Assembly: GCA_018971905.1 (NCBI GenBank)
Contig: JAGWZS010000009.1
Coordinates: forward strand, 1 to 21,539
Length of the DNA stretch: 21,539 nt
Source: Rhodospirillales bacterium
GTDB taxonomy: Bacteria > Pseudomonadota > Alphaproteobacteria > Acetobacterales > Acetobacteraceae
Direction: 5' to 3'
Part shown: piece by piece, positions 9,110-16,430 of the stretch
Numbering within the stretch: position 1 is the stretch's first letter
Layout of the letters: every line of letters starts with the position of its first letter
Made by a program: the position numbers and the translations under genes
Notes under the pieces: generated by a model
What the model saw: the letters and a program-made list of their open reading frames with translations, nothing else
The model's database searches: none
Told to the model about the DNA's origin: nothing

Positions 9110-9934
9110 CTAGAGGTGCAGAATTTGGAACGGTGGCGGGAGATTTCCCGCGCGTGAAGGCGTTGGTGGGGGGGCATTGAATTTGGACGGGTCAATGGGT
9201 GAACCCATTAGCTGGCCGCCTGCGGGGCCAGACAGAGTAAAGGGCGGAAGAAGCGCATTAAGCCTGGCAGGCGGTACGCGGAATTTATAACGAGGCAGGA
9301 ATGGCGAGGCGCCGCTGGTTGGGAGAGGAGAAGTGCATTTAATAATAACAGTGCGGCCCAGTGAATCGGTTAGCGTTAAACGGGGAGGGTGGTCTGGGCA
9401 GGCAGGGCGGACAGCCCAGCCGCTTAAACCGCCCGTTTTCCATTCAACCAGCCCTTCTATGCGTAGAATGGCACCCAGATTTGGGTTGGCTCCAAGTAGT
9501 CGGCCAGTCCCTGCGCCGGTCAATGTTCCCGCAGCATTATAGCCCTGATATCCATCATAACCAGCTGTAATAGCAATGTGTTGGGCAAAGGCTGCGAAGT
9601 TTCCGTCCTCGGGTACACAATGGCGGTTTAGCAATGCGTCTAAAGCTCGTGCGCTTGCTGCGGTATCTCCCAGAATTTGCGCAGAAACCGCGGCGCCAAT
9701 CCAGGCGGGTGCAATGTCATATTGTTTTGCTATTAGAATAAATGCCGCGTAAGCATTTTTTGCGCGCGGCAACCCAGCCGACAATTCTTTCTGTGCAATC
9801 TCCAACTCTATCCGTGGGTCATCAGGGGCAAGCCTTCGGGCACGCTTCAACCAAAACAGCCCGTCGGGGCCGTTTTGTGTGCCTCTCAAATAAGCTGCGG
9901 TCGCTGAGCCTGGATCATTCGACGATTTTGTCAA
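9110..9934 (-). pseudogene. N-terminal repeat part of the same multidomain glycosyltransferase (frameshifted before GT2)
   Basis: A 274-residue open frame that reads as the first part of the glycosyltransferase. The first ~110 residues are helical and TPR-like (LKRARRLAPDDPRIELEIAQ, PAWIGAAVSAQILGDTAASARALDALL). Then comes a beta-rich segment (IEGLVEWKTGGLSGWAVRPA, PPRLTLTDSLGRTVIIK, GGQLMGSPIDPSKF), a layout I associate with large GT2/GT4 proteins of Acetobacteraceae. It ends at TAG (9110-9112), out of frame with the GT2 domain. The two frames overlap only between 9112 and 9191, where a run of seven C lies. One extra C would fuse both parts into a single frame of about 909 residues with the TAA at codon 300. 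The only start available is TTG at 9934, 19 bases after the Sel1 stop, with a poor Shine-Dalgarno. As it stands it could be made as a stand-alone short protein. Confidence 0.7.
9168..9174 (-). repeat. Homopolymer tract (seven C on the coding strand) at the frameshift point
   Basis: Seven G on the plus strand, read as CCCCCCC in the glycosyltransferase coding strand (codons GCC CCC CCA). It is the only long mononucleotide run inside the 80-base interval (9112-9191) where the frame must change by -1. One extra C joins the two halves. Such tracts can vary by slipped-strand replication, cause ribosomal or polymerase slippage, or attract sequencing errors. Confidence 0.7.
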
Positions 9935-9953
9935 TGTGATGCCGCCGCGTAAG

Positions 9954-11720
9954 TTACTCGATTGCGTCTATAGAGGATGGCAGCGTTTCAAGTTCGGCGG
10001 TGGCTTCGGGCAATCCAGCATCGGCCGCAACCAAAAACCATTTCCGCGCGTCTTCAAAATTCCGTTCAGTTGCTATGCCCGCCCGCAAGTATTTGCCAAG
10101 CATAAGCGCTGCTCTTGGATGCTTCAGCTGCGCAGCTTGGCGGTACCATGCAAGAGATTGCGCGCGATCTGTTTCTATTTCGTGGCCACCTCCGTAAAGG
10201 GCACCCAAAGCAAACATTGCCTCAGCGCTGCCTTGCGCGGCGGCTCGCTCAAAAAGATCGCGGGCAGCTTCATCGTCACGAGGGCCACCCAGCCCCTGTA
10301 TTTTAAGAGCTGCAAGATCGAGCAATGCCTCGAGCATATTTTTATTGGCAGCTTCTTGCAGCCAATGCCGTGCTTCTTCAAAATTTTGTTCAACGCCCTG
10401 GCCAGCAGCAAGCATCCGGCCATAGCGGTATTGCGCATTCACGACATTTTCAGCCGCTTTCCGGAACCAGCGTGCGGCGCGTTCAACATCGCGCTCCATG
10501 CCGATACCTTCCATCAAGCAAACGGCAAAATTATATGCGCCAATTGCATCGCCTGATTCAGCCGCTTCTTCGAACCATTCGTGCACAGGCGGTGGTTCAG
10601 TGAATCTTGGGTTTGTTTGCCGCCTGAGCAGCAGGCCAGCCAAGTCTGCCTGAGCGACATTGTCACCTTTTTCGGCGGCAAGCCGTAGCCATTTAGCGGC
10701 TTCATCCGGATCGCGCGGAATTGCGCCGGCGCCAGCTCCGGTGAGATATAGCAACCATAAAGCACGTGCAGAGAAACGATGCCCATATTCAGCCGCAATT
10801 CGAAACCATAGTGCTGCTTCGGCGTAATTGGGCGGCAGGCCATCTTCGCTTTTGGCGTAAATTTCACCTACGAGTGCTGCGGCTTCAGCATCACCGGCAA
10901 CCGCGGCTCTTCGTAGCCAGGTTTCGCCTTCAACCTTGTTTTGAGCAACGCCGGTGCCGTTAAGTAACATGGTTCCGTAACGAAGCTGAGCGCTGCGAAC
11001 GCCCTTTTGTGCAGCCGCTTCATAATGATTAGCCGCAAGCGTTTCATCAGCATAAACGCCAATCGCCCGTTCATAGATGAGGCCCAGAAAATAATGCCCC
11101 GTAGCAAGGCCAGCCTCCGCGGCAGCGCGGATATGCGCCACAGCAGTAAATGTGAGTTCATCTGTTGTTGCTTCGAGCAGCAGCAATGTTCCCAAGCCCA
11201 AATGGCCCTGGGGTTTTTCGGCCTGCGCAGCAAGTTTATACCAATGCTTGGCCTTTTCTATGTTTTGAATTTCCTGCGGGCCGGTTGCAAACAGAAAGCC
11301 CGCCAGAGCTTGCGCATCGGCATCACCCGCTTCAGCGGCGGCGAGTGTCCATTTAAGGGCGGATTCAAAATCCGGCCGCTCCAACTTGGAAGTGCTGAAC
11401 AGGTCATTTGTAGTGCTTCCATGAAACCCGTGCGCGTATAATCCTCCCAACGCGCTTTGAGCCTGAATGTCTCCTTTTTCAGCAGCAGGCGTTAGCCAGC
11501 GCACCGCCTCTGCCGCGCTCTGCAAATTTCCGGCAGTTCCACGAATATAGTAGAGCCCAAGCTCGCGTTCAGCTTCCGTTAGCCCAGCCTTGCCGGCAGC
11601 GGCATAAAGTTCAAAGGCCCGCGCGTGTTCACCTCGGTCTGCTAGTTCACGCGCGCGCGCCAAAGCCTTTTGCGGGTTTCGTGCGGCCAATTTATCATTA
11701 ATGGAAAGCTTAGCAGACAT
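9954..11720 (-). CDS. Sel1-like repeat (SLR) protein
   Basis: An intact 588-residue protein built almost entirely from Sel1-like repeats: units of about 36 residues with the pattern A...LG..Y..G.G...D...A..W...AA..G. At least a dozen can be picked out, for example ALGGLYAHGF, LGLIYERAIGVYADETLAANHYEAA, YGTMLLNGTGVAQNKVEGETW, YGRMLAAGQGVEQNFEEARHWL and LGKYLRAGIATERNFEDARKWF. There is no signal peptide or membrane helix, so it is probably a cytoplasmic scaffold. SLR proteins usually mediate protein-protein contacts in signalling, secretion and exopolysaccharide control (for example ExoR, AlgK). The ATG at 11720 is 5 bases after the adaptor gene stop and the TAA is 19 bases before the next gene, so it is cotranscribed with the exporter and glycosyltransferase genes. 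A role as scaffold for the glycosylation/secretion machinery is inferred from context. Confidence 0.88.
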   Translation of the reverse strand: MSAKLSINDKLAARNPQKALARARELADRGEHARAFELYAAAGKAGLTEAERELGLYYIRGTAGNLQSAAEAVRWLTPAAEKGDIQAQSALGGLYAHGFHGSTTNDLFSTSKLERPDFESALKWTLAAAEAGDADAQALAGFLFATGPQEIQNIEKAKHWYKLAAQAEKPQGHLGLGTLLLLEATTDELTFTAVAHIRAAAEAGLATGHYFLGLIYERAIGVYADETLAANHYEAAAQKGVRSAQLRYGTMLLNGTGVAQNKVEGETWLRRAAVAGDAEAAALVGEIYAKSEDGLPPNYAEAALWFRIAAEYGHRFSARALWLLYLTGAGAGAIPRDPDEAAKWLRLAAEKGDNVAQADLAGLLLRRQTNPRFTEPPPVHEWFEEAAESGDAIGAYNFAVCLMEGIGMERDVERAARWFRKAAENVVNAQYRYGRMLAAGQGVEQNFEEARHWLQEAANKNMLEALLDLAALKIQGLGGPRDDEAARDLFERAAAQGSAEAMFALGALYGGGHEIETDRAQSLAWYRQAAQLKHPRAALMLGKYLRAGIATERNFEDARKWFLVAADAGLPEATAELETLPSSIDAIE

Positions 11721-11725
11721 TGATG

Positions 11726-13144
11726 TCAGGGCTCATGCAGGCTCTCATACGCAATGGGCGCCATGCGCGAGAAGAAGTAGGACAAGATTGAATGTTTACC
11801 AACAATGATATCGGCTTCAACCGGCATTCCGGGTACCAAACGGAAACCGTCTGGTACATTATGCAGGTTCATTACGTCAAAAGAGACTTCAACCTTAAAA
11901 TACAGAGATTGAGGCGCGGTTGGTAATGGCGGCCCCATGGTAACGGAATTTTGTGAATCCGCTGGGTTAATGCTTTCGGGGCTTATGGAGGTCACTATCC
12001 CTTTTGCCGTGCCATATTTTAACGGATCCAGGGTGGAGAATTTAATGGTTACCTTGTCGCCCACATGAACAAAACCAGACTCGCTTGCGAGCACGTCGGC
12101 TTCGACGATGAACGGCGCATTTACAGGTGCCAGCTCCATAAGTTGCTGCCCGGCCTGTAAAACAGACCCGATCGAAACAGGCGCGATACTTTGTACAACC
12201 GCATCCTGTGGCGCCTGTAAATCCACAAGATTGTTGTTAAATTGCGCTTTTGAAAGCTCCTACTTGGCCTGCGCCAAATTATTCAGAGCGGTTGCCAGAT
12301 CGGTTGAAATGGTTGCCTTGAATTGTTGCGCAAAACTATCCCGCTGTGCCTTTACCGAGGCAAGTTGCTTTTCAGCCGCAGCAGATTCAGAGATAGCGGA
12401 TGCAAGCTCTGCCTGCACATTCACACGGTCATCCGTTGCGGTTTCGGAATCGAGCTGACTGCCAACCTGTAGCTGTTGCAATTTTTTGCGCATCTCTTCA
12501 ACATTTGCCGCAATTTGAAGGCGCTGCCGATAATAAACCGCTTGCTGCTGATAGCCTTGAATTTGAGTTTCCAGCTGACTGATCTGCTGATCGTAATTTT
12601 CGAGCGTGTAATGGTACTGCCCGACCTGCTGGTTGTATGTTTGTAGCATCAACGCTGATGCAGGGTTTGATGGATCCGGTATATAGGGCGTATCGTTTTC
12701 CTGCGCCTGCAGTTGCGCAACCTGTGCGGCGTAATTTTGTTCCTGCGAAGTTAGAGCTGTTAAGTCTGCTGATGCATAAGTTGGGTCGAGAGTCGCCAGC
12801 AATTGGCCTTTCGCCACAAAGTCGCCAGGCCGCACTTTAATGTCCCGTACGATAGACCCGGCGTTGAATGCTTGCACGCTGATATCCGGCGTTACCGAAT
12901 TAAGCACACCGGTTGCGGTAACAAGCTTATCTACTTTGCATATCCCCGCAATAAGCAGCAAACTCAAAACCAGCGCGGTTAAGACGTAACTCGTGGATCG
13001 TGCGATTACGGGAAGAGGTGTCGCGATGACAGCCGCCGTCGGCGACTGAAACTCCAGAATCACCAATGGCAGAGCATCATCTGCATTTGCAAGCGCGGGC
13101 TTGTTTTTCAAAAATTTAGGCAAGAGCTGGTTGAGACGAGGCAT
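11726..13144 (-). pseudogene. HlyD-family type I secretion periplasmic adaptor, interrupted by in-frame TAG
   Basis: Membrane fusion protein of a type I secretion system, linking the inner-membrane ABC exporter to an outer-membrane TolC-type channel. Family parts in order: cytoplasmic N-terminus, one membrane helix (SYVLTALVLSLLLIAGI, about 50-66), first lipoyl half (GSIVRDIKVRPGDFVAKGQLLATLDPT), a long Gln-rich coiled coil, second lipoyl half (LVDLQAPQDAVVQSIAPVSIG), then the beta-barrel and C-terminal LVPGMPVEADIIVGKHSILSYF. Codon 295, at the end of the coiled coil, is TAG (12260-12262), read as NNLAQAK, stop, ELSKAQ. Everything after is in the same frame and normal, so a single base change (for example CAG to TAG) explains it. 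Truncation would remove the second lipoyl half and barrel. The ATG at 13144 is preceded by AGAAGGG and overlaps the exporter end by 29 bases. Full length would be 472 codons, normal for HlyD/PrtE. Confidence 0.85.
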
Positions 13145-15395
13145 CGTCAAACCCTTCTGGAGAAAGGTGGCGATTCTGCTGGAACCAAAGATGGCGATAG
13201 ATTGCGCAGCGCTCCACGAGTTCGTGGTGCGTGCCGATATCTATCGTGCAGCCTCTGTCGAGAACCATGATCAAATTACAATCAAGCAGCGACGAAAGGC
13301 GATGCGAAACGATCACCATCGTCCGTCCCGCGGCAATGCGCTTGATGTTCGCGTTAACCAGAGCCTCGCTTTCCGGGTCGAGTGCGCTGGTGGCTTCATC
13401 CAAAATCAAAATTTTTGGATCCGAAATCAGGGCGCGAGCGATCGCCAGCCGTTGCTTTTGCCCACCAGAAAGATTGGGCGAACCTTCTTGAATAAACGTG
13501 TCATAGCCATTCGGCAGGCGCTCAATAAACTCCTCGGCGCCGGCGAGCCGGGCTGCCCTTACGGCATCTTCAAAAGACAGGCCCGGCCTGCCTGCGATGA
13601 TATTGTCCCGCACGCTGCCACGGAACAAGAAATTGTCCTGCAGAACCATGCCGAAATTTTTACGGATGTGCCGCAGGTTGATTTCCCGCATATCCGTACC
13701 GTCGATGCGGATTGAGCCGCTATAATCCCGGTTAATGCCTTGCAGCAGCCGGGTTACGGTGGATTTGCCCGACCCGGAGCGCCCCACCAACCCAAGCATG
13801 GTGCCAGCCGGAATTTTAAAGCTCATCTTATCGAGGGCCGGGACTTTAGCGCCCTCATAGCGAAACGTGACATCGTTGAACTCAACGCTGCCTTCAAACC
13901 GCGGCCGCAATCCATTGGTAAGCGCGTGGCGTTCGTTCGCCCGGTTCAAGACATCGCCAACCATGCCGATCGAGGCTCTCGCTTCATGCACTTCCTGCAA
14001 GAGTCCGGCGAGACTGACCAGAGGGCCGGCAACACGCCCGCCCAGCAGCATGAAACCGAACAAGCTGGAGGAGTCGATGGATGTTTTGCTATGCAGCGCG
14101 ATGAAGGCGCCAACAAGAATAACACCGTAGCTGCAATATCTCTGCAGTGGCAGTGTCAGAGTCGTCGGCCAGTTCGCCAGCCGGCTCTCTTCCACGTGCA
14201 GTTCCGCCACTTCGGCAACCCTGCGGTCCCATTGTGCGGCGCGGGTGTTTTCAAGCGCCAGGGCTTTGACGGTTCTGATACCGAATATCGTTTCAATTAA
14301 AATCGAACCCTTGGCCGATTCAGCCATAATGATTCTGCCGCTCATAATCGCCATTGGCTTTAGAAAAATGGCGATGATAGCGGCGATCAGCGCAGCGGCG
14401 ATCAGCACTGTCCATGCCAGCGCGGCATTCATATAGAACAAAATGGGAAGCAGCAAAGTCAACATGAACACATCAATGAACGCATTCATCAATTTGCCGG
14501 TCAGGAACTGCCGCACCCGGTTGACCTGCGAAATTTTATGCGCGATCTGCCCGGCTTGTTCACGCTCAAAAAAATCAATCGGCAGGGCAACAAGCCTGTC
14601 GAAAATCATCAGATTCAGCCGCGCGTCCAGCTTCGCGGCGAGCACAACCTCCATGATTTTTCGACTCCATGTGAGGATGGCTTCGAAAAAGATCGCGCAG
14701 CAAAGAAGAATGATAACCACGTTCAGCGTGGCGGTGCCGTGATATTGCAGCACCTGGCCAATTGTCTGCATAACAACAAGAATGGGAACCAGACTCAGTG
14801 CGGTCAGGGTAACGGAGGTGATCCCAATATCCCGCAAAATTTTCCGGTCGCCCCAGACCAGTCTCGCCACAAGGCCCAGATTGAAGGATTGCTCGTCAAC
14901 CGTGCCGTGCCGGCTTGCGCGGATTAGTAGGCAAGCGCCGCTCCAAACCTGCTTCAGCCGAAGTTCATCAACAAAAACCGGAGATGCGGATGACGATTGC
15001 CTGGAGTCGCGGAAGATCAGCAGATTTCTAGTTTTGTCACGTCCAATCAGAAGTGCCGCGCCACCATCGTCGAGCAGAAGAATGATGGGGGCCGGTGCGT
15101 CGATCTACAAAAGTTGCCGAAAATTCACGTGGACACCGCGTGCCCAAAGCCCGGCCTCTTGCGCCCAGGCGATGAGCTCAGGAGGGTTGGGCACCTTTTC
15201 CCCTCGTCTGAGGCGAAGCGTCTCCAAATTCATCTCCACGCCATGATAGCGGGCAACATTGAGAATGGCCGCCAAACGTGCCTCGCACGGGGCGGCTAAG
15301 TCGAGTTTTGCGTCTCTGAGATAGGCCACATCCGGATTGACCGGAGCGGGATCAGACTCCGGGCTAGGATTCGGGTTATGCGGGGAATCATGCAT
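13116..15395 (-). pseudogene. Type I secretion ABC exporter with C39-like domain, interrupted by in-frame TAG
   Basis: Inner-membrane permease/ATPase of the HlyB type, exporting a protein straight from the cytoplasm. From the ATG at 15395 the frame spans 759 codons. The N-terminal C39-like domain (about 20-150) has RLAAILNVARYHGVEMNLETLR but no catalytic Cys at the usual place, as in the non-cutting domain of HlyB. A TAG sits at codon 97 (15105-15107): FRQLL, stop, IDAPAPIILLLDDGGAALLIG. The frame then stays open through a six-helix membrane domain (from about residue 185) to a complete ATPase: Walker A GRSGSGKST, Q-loop MVLQDNF, signature LSGGQKQRLAIARA, Walker B ILILDEATSALD, switch His in VSHR. 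A shorter product could start at GTG 14870 but has no Shine-Dalgarno and lacks the C39-like domain; it would still carry membrane and ATPase domains, so partial function cannot be excluded. The secreted substrate gene is not in the window. Confidence 0.85.
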
Positions 15396-15594
15396 TCTGC
15401 TCTAAACCCTTATTCCTTCAGAGACGTCCGAATAACCAATAGCAAAATCTACCGACGCGGGTGTTATGCCTGAGTAAACGTCATTAGTACAATGCTTTGG
15501 ATGGCTCCAAGGCGCGGGCTTATAGGCAGTGCAGGCCCGCATCAAAAATAAATTGTTTATTTATTGTGATGATGGAGACCAGTTTCCGGCCAGC

Positions 15595-15620
15595 CAAAAC
15601 GCCGGATCTGCCGGCGTTTG
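15595..15620 (-). terminator. Possible terminator hairpin downstream of the XRE gene
   Basis: AAACGCCGG (15597-15605) and CCGGCGTTT (15611-15619) form a 9-bp stem with a 5-base loop, extendable with one bulge. On the minus strand the right side ends in TTTT. It lies 140 bases after the XRE stop, so it could end transcription of the gluQ-to-XRE run. The T run is short, so it may be Rho-assisted or only a structural element. Confidence 0.45.
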
Positions 15621-15691
15621 GCAAAACGCAGGCCGTGGAGGGATTGTTTTGTTGTCAGAAGGTGCTGAAAGCGGCGTTTACGTGATGCGCA

Positions 15692-15730
15692 GGCACGCTT
15701 TCGTCGGCAAAAACACCTGACGAAAGTGCC
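15692..15730 (-). repeat. Imperfect inverted repeat just after the XRE stop
   Basis: GGCACGCTTTCGTC (15692-15705) and GACGAAAGTGCC (15719-15730) pair through 12 bp with a bulged C and G, around a 13-base loop that contains a run of five A. It starts 30 bases after the XRE stop codon. No T run follows the stem on the minus strand, so it is more likely an mRNA 3'-end stabiliser than a classical terminator. Confidence 0.45.
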
Positions 15731-15759
15731 CAATCGCTTTAGCGCGGCACTATGGCCGC

Positions 15760-16239
15760 TTAGCTGCCTTCGAATGAAGCGTCTGGCGGAACCAGGGACT
15801 TCATCAAGTCAAAAATCCGCTTTCTCATGGCGGGGTCTGCGATTCGGTAATACGTCCGGACAAGTTCCAGCGTTTCCCGCTTGGTCAATTGGTCGTCGAC
15901 GCCGGCGCTGAAAGGTTCCTGCTGTTCAGCGAATCCGTATGTCCGCCCTCTTGGGCCTGAAATTGGCCCTTCGGACATACCCTCGGGCATATCGTCAAAG
16001 AAATAAGAGATTGGCACATCCAGTACGCGGGAAATATCAAACAGCCGTGATGCCCCAACGCGGTTCATGCCCCGTTCGTATTTTTGAACTTGCTGAAACG
16101 TAAGGCCAAGGGCGTCCCCCAACCGTTCTTGCGACATGCCCAGCAAAGTGCGGCGCAGGCGAAGCCGGGAGCCCACATGCACATCGATAGGGCTTGGGCG
16201 GCTTTCGCGTTCGTGACGTTCGGGATGATCTTCAGCCAT
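15760..16239 (-). CDS. XRE/Cro-CI family transcriptional regulator
   Basis: A 159-residue DNA-binding protein. The helix-turn-helix lies at about residues 20-77: VGSRLRLRRTLLGMSQERLGDALGLTFQQVQKYERGMNRVGASRLFDI in outline, with MSQERLGDALGL and TFQQVQKYERG as helices 2 and 3, followed by SRVLDVPISYFFDD. The C-terminal part (LTKRETLELVRTYYRIADPAMRKRIFDLMKSLV) is the short helical tail typical of the alphaproteobacterial regulators found beside lnt and metK. The ATG is preceded by GGAG 12 bases upstream. It is downstream of lnt on the same strand with a 191-base gap, so it may have its own promoter; tandem GTTAAC sites lie in that gap. Targets unknown. It is the gene nearest to the start of the secretion cluster. 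Confidence 0.9.
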   Translation of the reverse strand: MAEDHPERHERESRPSPIDVHVGSRLRLRRTLLGMSQERLGDALGLTFQQVQKYERGMNRVGASRLFDISRVLDVPISYFFDDMPEGMSEGPISGPRGRTYGFAEQQEPFSAGVDDQLTKRETLELVRTYYRIADPAMRKRIFDLMKSLVPPDASFEGS

Positions 16240-16363
16240 AAATCAAAATTCTCCAACTACGGCTTTCGCCAATCGTTCCCCGTTGCATCGCCCTTAGATT
16301 GTGGCGGTTTTCCGTGCGGGCAGTAGAATATCAGACAAGTTCGGCAATAATAGTCATGAAGAT

Positions 16364-16379
16364 GTTAACAGGCGTTAAC
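16364..16379. promoter_or_regulatory. Tandem GTTAAC palindromes upstream of the XRE gene
   Basis: Two copies of the palindrome GTTAAC (16364-16369 and 16374-16379) are spaced exactly 10 bp, one helical turn, in the A/T-rich gap upstream of the XRE gene. That spacing suits cooperative binding by a dimeric regulator, perhaps autoregulation. It also resembles the CtrA consensus TTAA-N7-TTAA, but with a 6-base spacer. Confidence 0.4.
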
Positions 16380-16430
16380 CGCCGGGACAATACAAAACAT
16401 CGAAAAATAAATCATTAAATAGACAAAATT

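Larger units (their letters stand above)
15396..15759. other. Intergenic region between the XRE regulator and the exporter
   Basis: This 364-base region has no convincing gene; plus-strand open frames here (for example 15529-15720) have no recognisable features. It holds two inverted repeats, listed separately, that lie downstream of the XRE gene, and the upstream region of the exporter. A weak promoter candidate on the minus strand is TTGTAC, 18 bases, CATAAC, ending about 65 bases before the exporter ATG. In many alphaproteobacteria metK follows lnt and this regulator; I see no trace of metK here. Confidence 0.4.

Noticed and set aside
9936..10556. 206-codon plus-strand frame opposite the Sel1 gene
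   Set aside because: Antisense shadow; the Sel1 repeats on the minus strand are clear and continuous.
13101..13715. 204-codon plus-strand frame opposite the exporter ATPase domain
   Set aside because: Antisense shadow of a gene with all ABC motifs.
14868..14870. GTG as the true exporter start with an independent small C39-like gene upstream
   Set aside because: The sequence between the TAG and this GTG is in frame and encodes the rest of the C39-like domain, and no Shine-Dalgarno precedes the GTG.
7206..15395. Reassignment of TAG/TAA to glutamine in this organism
   Set aside because: TAA ends gpt, pnp, Sel1 and mtnC, and TAG ends the GT4 gene, with normal family lengths; a code change would extend these proteins.
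15497..15720. Two overlapping plus-strand open frames in the XRE-exporter gap
   Set aside because: No recognisable family, no good ribosome binding site, and they read through two inverted repeats; chance frames are likely.
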